From the NCBI RefSeq assembly GCF_029962835.1, contig NC_080577.1, positions 31,292,501 through 31,356,500 of the forward strand: a stretch of 64,000 nt of DNA, read 5' to 3'. This document shows positions 1-16,762 of the stretch, piece by piece. A model generated the notes under the pieces. That model was not told the DNA's origin and ran no database searches. It was given only the letters and a program-made list of their open reading frames with translations. Within the stretch, counting starts at the first letter, position 1. The number at the start of each line of letters is the position of its first letter. Position numbers and translations under genes: made by a program. Origin of the DNA: Magnolia sinica. Taxonomy: Eukaryota > Streptophyta > Magnoliopsida > Magnoliales > Magnoliaceae.

Positions 1-419
1 ATATTTTTAGGGCATGATACAAAAAAGGTGAACCAGATCCAAATGTCCATTGGACCTTAACAAAGGAAGCAGTGGTCATTGAAAACTAACCATTTTTTTA
101 CTGCTACGGCCCAACGTATTGTTTATTTTCCATCCAACCTGTTGTTAAGGTCAAAGAAACATGGATGAACGGTAAAAACAAATAGAAGCTTGATCCAAAA
201 CTTCATTGGCCCACAATAAGTTTTCAATTGTCAATGACACTTTTTCCTGAGGTGTGGCCCATTTTATATTTGAATCTACTTCATTTTTGGAATTATGTAT
301 TAAAATGACTCGATAAAACTTATGTACGGAGTGGATATATAAAAAATATATTAAGGTAGGCCCCACTTTCAGGGAAACACCCACTGCGGTGTTACCGGGG
401 TAACACCTGATCCACTCCC
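1..419. mobile_element. Miniature inverted-repeat element, left end cut by window start
   Basis: The right end carries the terminal repeat seen complete at 2786-3314 (key words 'cagggaaacacccactg' and 'gtgttaccggggtaacac', then 'ctgatccactccc'). The interior has the wording typical of a miniature-element family that recurs across the window ('catccaacctgtt', 'acatggatgaa', 'gcttgatccaaaacttc', 'gtgtggccca'). There is no coding capacity. The left end lies outside the window. Confidence 0.75.
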
Positions 420-593
420 ATGACTCTTAGCCTGCAAAACGCGGCCCCTCGTCAAATGCATAACGAACACCAGTTCATGCTTTTCACTGACGGCCGCATA
501 GCGTAACTCGCGCTAGGTACTTCGCGGAACGAGTGCCACGTGGGTGAAAATTTCGTAATCGATCCCGTCCATCAGGTATGGTGCATCAGGGTG
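1..593 (+). repeat. Upstream copy of ~590-bp direct repeat (partner 2896-3486)
   Basis: Bases 1-593 match 2896-3486 with few differences. The repeat includes most of an inverted-repeat element plus about 174 bp of GC-rich flank (420-593), which contains a perfect CACGTG at 537-542. Homology stops abruptly after 'ggtatggtgcatca'. The offset is about 2895 bp, so either a 2.9-kb unit was tandemly duplicated or DNA was inserted between two halves. Confidence 0.9.
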
Positions 594-1974
594 TGTAGGG
601 AAGAATTGACTCAATGATTTTAAGTTGAGAGTAAGTGGTTTCAGGATCGAAGTTGGCCCGAGTGCGTGAAAAAATCCTATTGTCAAAATTAAAAAAATTC
701 AAACAGGATTTCTTCCATAACATGAAGGGCAAGTTTTTCTAATTCCTTGAACATTTCTTACTGAGATGCGATCGCAAGAAGAGAGGACGAGGAGGCAGTC
801 ATGAATACTTAGAAGGTTTTGAAAATAAAACGAAGATATGCAAGCAATGATGGATGAAAAATAGGGAAATATTTGAAACTGCATATATATGGGCTGAAAT
901 CATACGCATTAATGAGGTAATCATGACCCCTTGAGTGATTGCCTAGGTATGACATGCCGTAAGGGTAGCGAAGAACAAACTACCATTCGATTGTTATCTC
1001 AGTTGCAATTGGTCAATAGGGAGCCAACACGTGCAAAAGGATCGATTGCATTAATTGCATTGGGTAACGAAGCAATATCCCCTTCACAAATTTTCAAAGG
1101 CGAGGCGATTGGGGGGGGGGGGAGGATTTACAACCATTAGGATGTGAATGAGAAGATTTTCTAAGAGATATGGTACGATTTTTACAAAATTATAGTAGTC
1201 ATTGATTTGGTGCTACATGCCATCTGAGGACGAGGCGTAATCAACAATGTATTCCAGTCAAGATAAGTAAAAGCTTGGAGTGTGATTGAGAGGCAAAATG
1301 TTATTGAGAAGGCATAATGGAGTTTGGTAGAGAAAAGAGGAATGTACACAGAAGAAGGATCTAGATGGCGTCTCTTTAACTACTATAACCGGCAAATTAA
1401 AGAGAGAAACGTATGAGGAATATCTGCAACAAAGGTTTATAAATATCAAAGAAAATTAATAGAGAACAACACACAGAGGTTTAAAAATATCTTATTTTAT
1501 CCTAAGATTAGCGATAATTCAATAGTGGTACTTCTTAATAATAGTTCTTAATTTTAATACATGTTTACACTCATAGGTTAGACTTGATCATTATCTAATA
1601 CGAAGCAGTTCTTTCAAGGGATGCATTCTTATAGTTGCACCTAGTGACCAACTGTAAGTTTTTCCTTTTGTTTGATTGTATTGATATATTAAAAAGTCAC
1701 TTACTATAAAAGGCAAAGTGCAACTCACTTTCAAAGAAAGAACCCACCCTCTAATTATTACATAATTATTGCAACCCATTTTTGAAGAAAGAACCGCGGA
1801 TCACTGCATAATTATTACAAAATTGTACAAGTGGCTGTGTAGGCCACCAATCTTCTTAAATTATGATAATATACATTTATATTAGATGTATCCGTTTATC
1901 TCAAAACTGGTGGTTAAAGTTGATCGCTTTGAGTAAGCCGCCATATCAATTTGGCAGCACAGGTTCTCGTAGTT
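594..1974. other. Non-coding spacer, no recognised gene
   Basis: Mostly AT-rich sequence. An open frame at 931-1137 (69 codons) matches no family I know and is followed by stops in all continuations. A run of ten G's lies near 1111-1120. No promoter, RNA gene or repeat boundary was recognised. Confidence 0.6.
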
Positions 1975-2399
1975 GGAAGCTGTCTGAGGTCTACAGATAT
2001 TCCGGTGACAAATCCAATCCGCCCATCAGTTTTGCGAGGCCACAATATAATAGAAACTTAAAAATGAGGCTGATCAAAAACTCATTTGGGCAGCGGGAAC
2101 AAAAATGTCCATCACTGCAGCTTTCCTGAGCTGGCCATGATGTTTATATGCCATCCAAACAGTTCAAAGCGTTATTACCCTCAGATAAATCCTAGCCACA
2201 AATATGAAACTGATACAAAACTTCTGTCGCCCCACAATGTTTCCAATGGTGGTCGTTCAATCACCTTGTTTCATGTGGTATGGCCCACATGAGCTTTGGG
2301 TCTGCCTTATTTTTTTGGCTCCCGTCCTATTATGGTCTCGCAAAACTGGTGGACGGAGTGGATTTGTCACGGGTATCTCTGTGGCCCCGTACAGCTTCC
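1975..2399. mobile_element. Miniature element with long imperfect terminal inverted repeats
   Basis: The left end (ggaagctgt...ggtgacaaatccaatccgcc) reappears as reverse complement at the right end (ggatttgtcac...acagcttcc), giving terminal inverted repeats of about 75 bp around 1975-2050 and 2325-2399. The interior shares the common 'gatacaaaacttctg' and 'tggtatggcccacatgagctt' wording of the abundant family. It has no coding capacity. Target duplication was not resolved. Confidence 0.7.
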
Positions 2400-2785
2400 G
2401 ATCGCGTCTTGCATGAGAAACTTGGGTAAAAACATGCTTTGAGGTCATGGGAAGAGTTAATGATCATACTCCCCACACGGTTGTGCAATTGGCAGACATG
2501 CCTGGGTACTCCTTCGGTGAGACATGGTGTTGTGGCCCACCATGGATGGATTAAACCCAAAGTCTCCCTCCAAGGCTGGAAGATGATTGCCGCCCATCTT
2601 CGGACATTCGGGATCAACACGCTCCCATTTCCGTTTCTTTTCCTAACCGTCCATTTTCAGGTCCCCATCCAGAATAGTTTGTGGACATCATCCATCCATC
2701 CGTGATTTGAGCGGATCAGCGGTCTACATTACAAAATCACGGGCTCACTTGTTAGAATTGAAGACGCGTGTACCCTATAATTCTT
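2400..2785. other. Non-coding spacer
   Basis: Short overlapping frames on both strands show no family resemblance. I see no repeat ends in this stretch. Confidence 0.5.
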
Positions 2786-3314
2786 GGGAGCGGATCAGGT
2801 GTTACCGGGTAACACCGTAGTGGGTGTTTCCCTGACCGTGTGGCCCACCTTGATTGCACGTATTTCATATCCGCTCAGCACATCAGTTTTTTCAGATATT
2901 TTTAGGGCATGATACAGAAAAGGTGAACCAGATCCAAATGTCCATTGGACCTTAACAAAGGAAGCAGTGTTCATTGAAAACTAACCATTTTTTTAATGCT
3001 ACGACCCAACGTATTGTTTATTTTCCATCCAACCTGTTGTTAAGGTCAAAGAAACATGGATGAAGGGTAAAAACAAATAGAAGCTTGATCCAAAACTTTC
3101 GTGGCCCACAATAAGTTTTCAACTGTCAGTGACACTGTTTCCTGAGTTGTGGCTCATTTGATATTTGAATCTACTTTATTTTTGGAATTATAATTAAAAT
3201 TACCCTATAAAACTTATTTACGGAGTGGATATAAAAAAAAATATATTAAGGTAGGCCCCACAGTCAGGGAAACACCCACTGCCGTGTTACCGGGGTAACA
3301 CCTGATCCACTCCC
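2786..3314. mobile_element. Complete miniature inverted-repeat element (529 bp)
   Basis: Both ends are visible: left 'gggagcggatcaggtgttac' and right 'gtaacacctgatccactccc' are inverted copies, and the inverted repeat continues through 'agtgggtgtttccctga'. A further inner palindrome 'gtgttaccgggtaacac' sits in each arm. There is no ORF. No clear target duplication was found ('attctt' left, 'atgact' right). Confidence 0.8.
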
Positions 3315-3486
3315 ATGACTCTTAGCCTGCAAAACGCGGCCCCTCGTCACATGCATAACGAACAACAGTTAAAGCTTTTCACTGACGGCCGCATTAGCGT
3401 AACTCGCGCTAGGTACTTCGCGGAACGAGTGCCACGTGGGTGAAAATTTCGTAATCGATCCCGTCCATCAGGTATGGTGCATCATG
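2896..3486 (+). repeat. Downstream copy of ~590-bp direct repeat (partner 1-593)
   Basis: Near-identical to 1-593, including the second CACGTG at 3433-3438, which sits about 0.6 kb upstream of the predicted MDH TATA box. The block begins inside the miniature element at 2786-3314 and runs through the GC-rich flank. Confidence 0.9.
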
Positions 3487-4040
3487 AATGTTTTGAAAAC
3501 CTAAAATCATAAGCATTGAAAATTCAGGTAGGCCACAATGAAAGAAAAAGTTTCCATGGGACGCCTACCATTAGTTATATGCGTTCCACACACAGTTGTT
3601 TTTATATAAAATCTAATCCATTCATCTAACGAGCCTTCTCAGGATGAAAGAATTACTCAAAAATTACAGTATCAAAAGAAAATTCGGGTGGGCTATACAC
3701 GTGAATTTAAATTTTGTTGCATATAGTTTTATGGTGTGGCCCATCTTAGTGTTTAATCATCCTTATTTTCGGAATCAACGCCAAAAAGTAGTTTATGTAT
3801 GTGATGGATGGAGTGGATTCTATGAACATTAAGTCAATTTTCCGAGGGAAAGTAACCACGTTTTGTACATACGCGAGGTACGCAACTGCTTTCCTTTCCC
3901 GTACTTCAGTCGTAGCACGATCAGTCTGAACCACTACTTCAGTACTCCCGCACGCACTGGAACTTAGATATGCGCCCTACGCATGGTGCGCATTTTACCA
4001 CGCCTCCCTCTGCCTCGCTTTTCTCTCTGTAGGAAATCAC
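3487..4040 (+). promoter_or_regulatory. MDH upstream region
   Basis: About 350 bp of decayed miniature-element-like sequence (3520-3835, with 'gtgtggcccatctta' and 'gatggagtggattct') followed by about 200 bp of apparently unique DNA leading to the TATA box. Regulatory function is inferred only from position. Confidence 0.5.
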
Positions 4041-4042
4041 GC

Positions 4043-4050
4043 TATAAATA
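4043..4050 (+). promoter_or_regulatory. TATA box of the MDH gene
   Basis: TATAAATA lies 97 bp upstream of the MDH start codon. A start of transcription about 30 bp downstream would leave a CT-rich 5'UTR of roughly 70 nt (ctcccactttcctcg...ctcctcc), which is usual for a plant housekeeping gene. Confidence 0.75.
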
Positions 4051-4146
4051 GTGAACGACCTTTCATTACCATCGCCTACCGGCTCTTCTCCCACTTTCCT
4101 CGTTTCTCTAGGGTTTTGCCTCTCCTCCTCCAATCTCTCTTCATCA

Positions 4147-9797
<5,651 letters not shown>

Positions 9798-10200
9798 AGC
9801 TCTCTTACATTTGGAGAGGTAAGCTCGCAGTTGATTTCATGTATGCGAGGAATAGCTAAGGTTTTGATAATAAAGCTATTGACTTGTAGTCTCATGGAGA
9901 AGCAGCTGTTCTCCATGTTTGGCCTTGTCCAGTCTTGTGTTGTGATTTGAGTTTTGGAACTTGCACCTAAGGTCACATTTACATAATTAGGAGGTTTTGA
10001 TATTGACGTGTCTGATCCTGCCCTGATTATTGGCCTTTAATGAATCTAAGTACAAAATGCAAGGTATCTTTTTGTGGAAATGCCTGATATTGTATTCTAT
10101 CAAATTTCTTCTTATCTTTCAATTTTTATTGCAAACGCAGGGAATCTGGTGAGAGATTCATGGTATGATCAGAAAATACATTTGAATTAGTCTGGAGTGG
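9798..10200 (+). other. MDH 3' region with possible 3'UTR intron
   Basis: Shortly after the stop codon a strong donor-like AG|GTAAGC occurs at 9819. A pyrimidine-rich tract ending gcaaacgcag gives a strong acceptor at 10139-10140, so a 322-nt 3'UTR intron is plausible. An AATAAAG-like signal at about 9868 could alternatively end the transcript. Neither can be settled from sequence alone. Confidence 0.4.
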
Positions 10201-10458
10201 GATCTTTAGGTAAAAAGGATTGGTTGTTCAGGAGATGGGAAACGGGCATGTTCCTTGCTGGTGGAGAGGGAAGAGGGAGGGATATGTCATGCATGCATGC
10301 CAATCTACACTGTCCGAAACTCTTGGGCCTCAGTGGATTGAGGATAGAAGATTACACTGATAGGACAATCCCAACCAATGAGGTGGCCATTAGATCTACA
10401 ATGGGGCCCATGGTATGGTGGTCTAGATTGATATATGTGTAGGCATTGAATCCAGTGT

Positions 10459-11280
10459 ACTAGTTGCGACCTGTAGCGGTTTGTAAAATGCAGATCAAAG
10501 ACAACCCAAATATAGAAAGTAATTGTTGAAGATAGTATTTGTCTATTGCCATGTCACTTATCTTCAACATAAACAAAAAGGAAGAAATGATGGAAAAAAG
10601 TCTCTCTTCAAAATAAGAAAAGGGCAGGCAGAAAAAGAAGGAACGAAAGAGGCATGGACAGCATAAATAATTGGCAGAGGAATCAAATCATCTCAAGCAC
10701 GCGCCATCCCCCACAGCAGGCTTAGGTGGTTTACTTTGTAAAGAAGTGTGAATATTCTATGAGACCTCTCTCTATATCTGGACTAGCTGCGACCTGTAGC
10801 ACTTTGTAAAACAAGATTCTGATTCCCCTCCCTGGGATTACTTGATGCACGTGGTTTGCGGGTGATTGCTTGCATTCGGAGGAAATATTTTTGCCTCAAA
10901 ATGAGGTGGGGACACCTTGCCGTCATAAAAAGAAAAAGAAAAAGATAGTATTTATTTATTGCTATCTTCAACATATGGGAAGGTGGAAAAAGAGAAAATG
11001 GAATATGGTGTGTCTATTGCCATGTCTCTATCTTCAACATAAAAAAGGAAGAAAAGAGGAAAAAAAATAAGAAAAAGAACAGTCTTCAACACGAGAAAAG
11101 GGAAGATGGAAAAAAGAAATAAAGAAAGGCATGGTCACCCACGCATCATCTAAATTATTGGCAAAGGAATCAAATCCAGCTCAAGCATGCGGATCCCCCA
11201 CTGCATGCTTGGGTCGTTTACTTTGTAAAGAAAGCGTGAATATTCTACTAAAGACCTCTCTCTCTCTCTCTCTCTCTCCG
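10459..11280 (+). repeat. Two diverged direct repeats downstream of MDH
   Basis: Copy 1 (10459-10781) and copy 2 (10782-11280) both start 'actag(t/c)tgcgacctgtagc' and share 'tattgccatgtc', 'tatcttcaacataaa', 'ttggca(g/a)aggaatcaaatc', 'gtttactttgtaaag' and end in 'gacctctctct'. Copy 2 contains an extra purine-rich stretch. No gene is visible in either copy. Confidence 0.75.
11255..11279 (+). repeat. (CT)n microsatellite
   Basis: Uninterrupted CT dinucleotides at the end of the second direct repeat. Confidence 0.95.
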
Positions 11281-11289
11281 TGTTTGTGT

Positions 11290-12689
11290 TTTGGAACTTT
11301 TCTGAATCTCTCTTGCAATTGTTTTTGAATCTTTTGATGAATGTCTCCTGATTCACCCGCAAGGAATGGGGTTCCACATAGGCCAGACAGCCTGTTGGGC
11401 GACTTTGGCCATCAATTTAAAGTGGTAAGTGAGCCCCCGTGGTTTGAGACCCTTGCTCCATAGAGTTTAAGGGGGCGTTTTGGTTGGTGGTATTTGAAAT
11501 TTTGAATGACCTGCATATTTCAATAGGTAAAGTATCGTGATACTTAGGTACCGCCATTGCTAGCAATTGTAGCATCTCTGTTTGGCTAACACGATGTAGT
11601 AGGGTATTGTGATTCCCAAAAATTATAATTTAAAAATCAGAAGCTGTGTTTTCTTAACTTTTCAAGGTGTCAAATAAAAAATAAAAATAAAAATAAAAAA
11701 TCTTTATTTTTAAGTGTCCAAAAAAAAGAAGAAGCGTGGACCACCGTTACACGCAATCAAACTAGAATTTCAACTACAAATTATGAACTGTGCAATAAAG
11801 ATTATGAGTGGATTGGGTATTGCCTGCCTGCATGTATGAAATTTGTGGAGGTGTGGTGCATAGAGTACAAATTATCTGATGCAAGGTTAAGAATCAATGG
11901 TGATCAAATCAATGACTGTGAATTGATTAAGTTGACTTGATTAATACTTTACTAGATGGATGGTAATTAATTAATGGCGTCTAAAGAAGCCCACAAGTAC
12001 ATATTGTTCATCATTATAGGTTATTGATCTAATGGCCTTCGTCTATATGTGTGCATGGGCCTAGCTGTGTTCACCTGTGACTATGGAGATCATTACATAG
12101 GAGCATTCACTGTGCATAATAGCAGGCCCCATTTTGAACCCAATGGCAATCAAAACCATTCAGATACTACTATTGTTCATCTCCCTCTTAATTGTACGGC
12201 CGTGACTGTCTAATGTTGGTTATTTTCATGTGCCATCCTTGATGGATTCCTCGTATCCATCAGTTCTCTTGTTGTGGCTGGACTCAAATGGCCCCACAGC
12301 ACGTGTTCTACAATCTATACCGGCACATGTATGCTCCTGTGTATGTACGGGAGCCCGTGTGGAAGGACTTAACGTGAATTTCCAACGATGTGCTATAGGA
12401 GCACGCGCAACAAAAACTCGGGTGGGGCCTATGGTGATGTTCCTCTGACATCCACTACCATCCGGGCCATGGTGATGTCCCTGTGACATGGACTCTTTCC
12501 GTCCGATGCGTCAGCGTATGATAGGACATTTAAAATATAGGCTGTCCATGTGACATCTACTCGTTCCATACGTTAGCTCAGCACATGCTACGAGAAAGAA
12601 AAAAAAATATTTATTATAAAAAAAGCATCTCCTGTTAGGACCTGATTCCAAAAAATCGGCCAGATTTAATAACTCAGTGAGCTACGCTA
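11290..12689. other. Intergenic spacer, no gene recognised
   Basis: The phrase 'gggggcgttttggttgg' at about 11470 resembles the end of a common plant miniature element, but I could not find the matching inverted end. Open frames at 12226-12489 on both strands look like mirror shadows without family resemblance. Confidence 0.5.
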
Positions 12690-12955
12690 AAAGAAACAAG
12701 TGGGGATTGGGACGCCCACCAATGAAACCTTGTTAGGCTCATAGGAGTTTTAGATAGGGGTGATATTTATGTTTCACATAAACATGAGCACCGGCCCATG
12801 AATGTTTCAAAGGTGGACGGTTTCGTCCCCATTGATTTCTATTGTTGTGTGGCCCGCTCGAGTATTGGATTTACCTCATTTGTAGGCTCATGTCCCAATG
12901 TAAGGCGGCGAAGCTGGAGGAGTAGTGTACGTTACACACAGATGGTGGTGAGCAA
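12690..12955. mobile_element. Degenerate copy of the abundant miniature-element family
   Basis: Contains the family wording ('cgcccaccaatgaaaccttgtt', 'gtgtggcccgctcgag', 'ggatttacctcattt', 'ggctcatgtccca') but clear terminal repeats are lost. Boundaries are approximate. Confidence 0.5.
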
Positions 12956-13460
12956 TTGTATTGCATGCGTCCGTCCAAAACTGTTCCAAGGCATGCGGAA
13001 CCAACAAACCTCCTAAATAACAGGAGTAATTTGATATTCTGGCTGCATACGTTGCTTGATGCTCAGGCACTTCAAAATGGTACATGTGATAAATATGAAC
13101 TCCAACTAAACTGACTGTGCAACCCACTGTTGCTAAGTTACCAAAATCCGATTGGTTGGGTAATCCGTGGACACTTGTTTTTGAGAAGAGAGCATTGAGA
13201 AATAGTTTTAAATTTTTATTTTACCGTCCAATAAATGTCCAACAATCTAAGTAGGTAGATAATGAAAGAGGAGTAATTTTTGGTTCATGATACGTCTAAG
13301 TGGATGCCGGACAATTCAGTTTTGAGTTTCTTGTATGCCCCTTACGCATTAAATCAGTAATTTCCAGTTACCTGCGTATCTGCATCGCGACTACTGCTGG
13401 ACTATCAAAGTATTCTTCTTTTCCAAAGGACCGGAATCGTAGCGCTGAAAACACCCATGT

Positions 13461-13736
13461 CTGTGGGGCCCACCATGTTGTATGTGCGGAATCCACTCTG
13501 TCCATCTGAGAGACTTTATGTTCACCGTGCATACAAAAGATCAGCTCAGTAGAAAAGGACACCAATGGAAACGATTTAAAATTGCACCCGAAACCTCTTA
13601 AGATTACACGGTATGGCGCACCTGAGCTTTTTGATATGGTTGATTTTTATCTTTCCTTCATCCATTCCTGCTGAGTAGAGGAGCACAACCAATGGATGGA
13701 GTAGATTCTACACAGACATCATGGTGGGACCACACT
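13461..13736. mobile_element. Miniature inverted-repeat element of the 'gggcccaccatg' family
   Basis: The left end 'tgtggggcccaccatgttgt' and right end 'atcatggtgggaccacact' are inverted copies. The interior is shortened compared with the ~430-bp copies near 52.7-58 kb. No coding capacity. Confidence 0.7.
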
Positions 13737-13818
13737 GTTGTAGAACGACTTGGGTCGCCTTAGGAAGTGTACCGAATTGTGAGAGTGAGAATTGAACCGG
13801 CGAGTTACGTGGAATCTT

Positions 13819-13843
13819 TTTTATTATTATTATTATTATTATT
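13819..13843 (+). repeat. (TTA)n microsatellite
   Basis: About eight TTA/ATT units between T-rich runs. Confidence 0.9.
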
Positions 13844-14796
13844 TTTTAAATCGCAAGTACCTGTGTTATGTTATTGCAATGACCAGTAGGCATTTAAATT
13901 GCCAGTAATTTTGATGCCGATCATGTACCAAATGTCAGAATTACAAGAGCAGTGGCAATTCCAAGTACCCCAGTCCAAACGATCCCGTATAGTGATTGGA
14001 CCATGGCTCATCAATACTCCACATATTGAAAGATTTTAAGCATCAATCTTTAGTGAGAAAACCTTACATACTCTGGCAGTATGTGATTGTTGATATGCGG
14101 GCACTAAGAAATTAGTTAGAAATTGCATACGTGTCGCACCAGTAGTTCAAACTAAACTCTTGGAAGCATGAGTTACTCTGGATTGGGATGAAAAGTATCC
14201 AATGGTTCTGTTTCAACAGAGGACTTCAACAGAGGACTCTCCATAAATCAGAGATTGGGATTTGTTCAACTAATCAGATTTTGAGACCATGACTTAGCTC
14301 TGATTGGGATTTGAAACTATAACTTAGCGACAGTGGGTTCCACAATTTAGTTGGTCTTTTTCTTTATCTTTTTTCCTATACCATTTATCAAGTGTGTTTT
14401 GTTTCCAATTGAACGTGATCGTTGCCTTATTATGTTTTGCCTCAGCTTTGTTTTCGCTGGACAGGATGGTAGGATCTTTGGTTCTGAAAGGTTGTTGGGC
14501 CAGATCCATCCAATTCAATGTTTAAACTCGAATATGAAATCCATCGGCCCGCGGCTTTGTCCACTTGATATTCAAAACCTTCTTCACTTATCTTCTCCTA
14601 GATATGCTTGTTATGAAGGAGGAGATATCTGTTATCAGATGTCTTCAATTTGTTTGTATCCAGGCGTGTTGATGGCATCGACAATTTACTCGATCCCATC
14701 GACAACCCAGTCGATATCATCAAGAAAATCCTGATTTATTCCCTTTCTTGTTGTACTATTTTTGGGTCCAAATCGATATGATCGAAGGTGGTTTCG
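13844..14796. other. Intergenic, with a short copia-LTR-like stretch at its end
   Basis: No gene recognised. A 127-codon frame at 14351-14734 has no family resemblance. Around 14665-14735 the text 'gatggcatcgaca', 'ctcgatcccatcgac' and 'gtcgatatcatcaag' resembles motifs of the copia LTRs at 48.9 and 58.9 kb, so a remnant of that family may lie here. Confidence 0.35.
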
Positions 14797-15300
14797 TGAC
14801 GCAGGGAGGGACGTGATGAGGTCGATCACCGTCTCCCTCAGGGATAACTACTTCAAATCCACATAGCCCTCTGGACTCATCAAAGATTTTCCTCATGAAT
14901 TTGAGGGATAAAAGCATGAATAATTCCTAATAAATTCAAAATAACTTAATTGATGATAAAAAATAAAATAAAATTACAACTCTTTAAATAAGGAACTCAA
15001 ATCTAGGACGGAGTTTTAAACTTAGACTCTAACTCAAACACCCTAAAAAACGTGACTTACTATAAATAGTAAAGTTACTACTTATAGACGACCTCTATTC
15101 CTACTAGATTTCAAGGTTTTTGGGTAAAAATAGTAAGTGTCCAATTTAGCCCAAACATATTATTCTCCTAACTTTTCTAAGCCCTCACGACTTTTACAAC
15201 TCAAAGGCTAAAAAGTAATACGCGAATTAAAAATTACTGTTTATACTAGAAATGAAATCAAACAGGTCAAAAATCTCACAAATTCAGCATGGGAAACCCA
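14797..15300 (-). repeat. 3' LTR of minus-strand gypsy fragment
   Basis: Read on the minus strand, this segment follows the integrase and ends in 'cacgtccctccctgcgtca', which is the same ending as the plus-strand LTR tail at 18637-18701. The 5' limit is a guess near 15300 ('tgttgggtttccc' on the minus strand). Confidence 0.55.
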
Positions 15301-15481
15301 ACATAGCAGGGTTGGTTGGCTTAAGTAGGTTCTCTTACCCCAAAATCATATATAATATGTTGAAAAACTCATCCTGGTTTGCGAGATACGACTGTTTTAA
15401 GGTTCTGATGGTTCAGATCATTTCTGCCTTCGATCAGGCTTCTCTACTCCATCTTTTCCATGAAAGTGTCTGCGACCTGCT

Positions 15482-16420
15482 CTACATCAGTCCCCTCACT
15501 TCAAAAGAACTCGACCTTGAGTTCTCATCCAACTTCAATTCATCATACTCGATCATGTTCGTAACGTTGAAAGTACGTGAGATTTCCATGTCATCCGGAA
15601 GATCAACAACATAAGCGTTGTTATTGATCTTTCGGAAGATCTGTATAAATTCAATCTTCTTGTTCTTCAACTTGTTATAGGTCTTAGTCAGAAATCTCTC
15701 TTTGCGTAGATGCATCATAACATGGTTGCCCTCCTCGAACACATTTTGTTGCTAATGTTTATTGGCTTGCTCTTTGTACTTGTCATTCGAAGTTTGCAAC
15801 TTAGCTTGCATATTCACATGAATGCCCACGATTCAGTCTTTCATATGTTCTACAGCAATGCTCATACCCAGGAGCTTAGGTAAAGAGACCAAGTCAAGTG
15901 TCTGGTGAAGCACCCGACCATAAATAATCTGGAACGGGGACTTCCCTGTCGAGAGGTTCACCATATTGTTAAATACAAACTCTGCTTAAGACAATTGTCA
16001 AATCTCACCGCTTCAGTTTGTCACTTGAAATATACTAGATGAGGTTTCCCAACACGCGATTCACAACTTTATTCTGCCCATCGGTCTGCGGGTGGTAGGC
16101 ACTAATGAACTAAAGTCGCGTACCAAACTGATTCTACAATGTCCACTAGAAGTGGTTAATGAACTTTGTGTCATGGTTAAAAGCAATAGTCTTGGGAACC
16201 TCGTGTAGCCGCACGACCTCTTTGAAGAATAGATTTTCCAAGTGTGTTGCATTGATGGTATTCTTACATGGGATAAAGTGCACCATTTATGAGAAACGAT
16301 CTACCACCACGAACACCGAATATATGCCGCGTTGTATTCGTGAGAGACTAAGCATGAGGTTCATAAATATGTCCTCCCAAGGGCCATCAAGCACAAGTAA
16401 TGAGGTATAGAGGCCCGTAT
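15482..16420 (-). pseudogene. Ty3/gypsy integrase, decayed
   Basis: The last reading frame (15482-15742, minus) is the end of a gypsy integrase: 'HLRKERF', 'TYNKLK', 'NAYVVDLPDDM' and 'FNVTNM' match the conserved C-terminal module of plant gypsy integrases. Further into the minus strand (15900-16420) broken frames carry the catalytic-core end ('HPQTDGQ' wording around 16080-16100) and upstream pieces, interrupted by stops and frameshifts. It belongs with the RT at 17500-18637, from which it is separated by a nested insertion. Non-functional. Confidence 0.8.
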
Positions 16421-16762
16421 TTTAATACTGCCCCTTGGAAGTCTGACAAACATGATAACACTGCACTACTTTACCCATATCACGTACCAATTATAGCCAT
16501 TAATATTGTTCATCAACAAGAGCCCACTTCTTATCTCACCTAACGTCTCCATCAATGACGCCTTCATGTAACTCTTGGATAATCTACTTCCTTAGAGAAC
16601 TTTGGGGGATGTACAATTGATTCCCTTTGAAGAGGAAACCGTCTTGCATATGCAGGTCACTGGGATGACATCTTGGCATCTCATCCATGCATCCTTAAAG
16701 TCTTCATCCTCGACATACAACTCATTAAGACAATTGAAGCCGCCCAACTTGTTGCTCATTGT

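Noticed and set aside
931-1140. Open frame of 69 codons with protein-like composition
   Set aside because: No family resemblance, no continuation through plausible splice sites that I could support, and it lies in a transposon-rich spacer.
14351-14734. 127-codon open frame
   Set aside because: No recognisable domain; its end overlaps copia-LTR-like words, so it is more likely repeat-derived.
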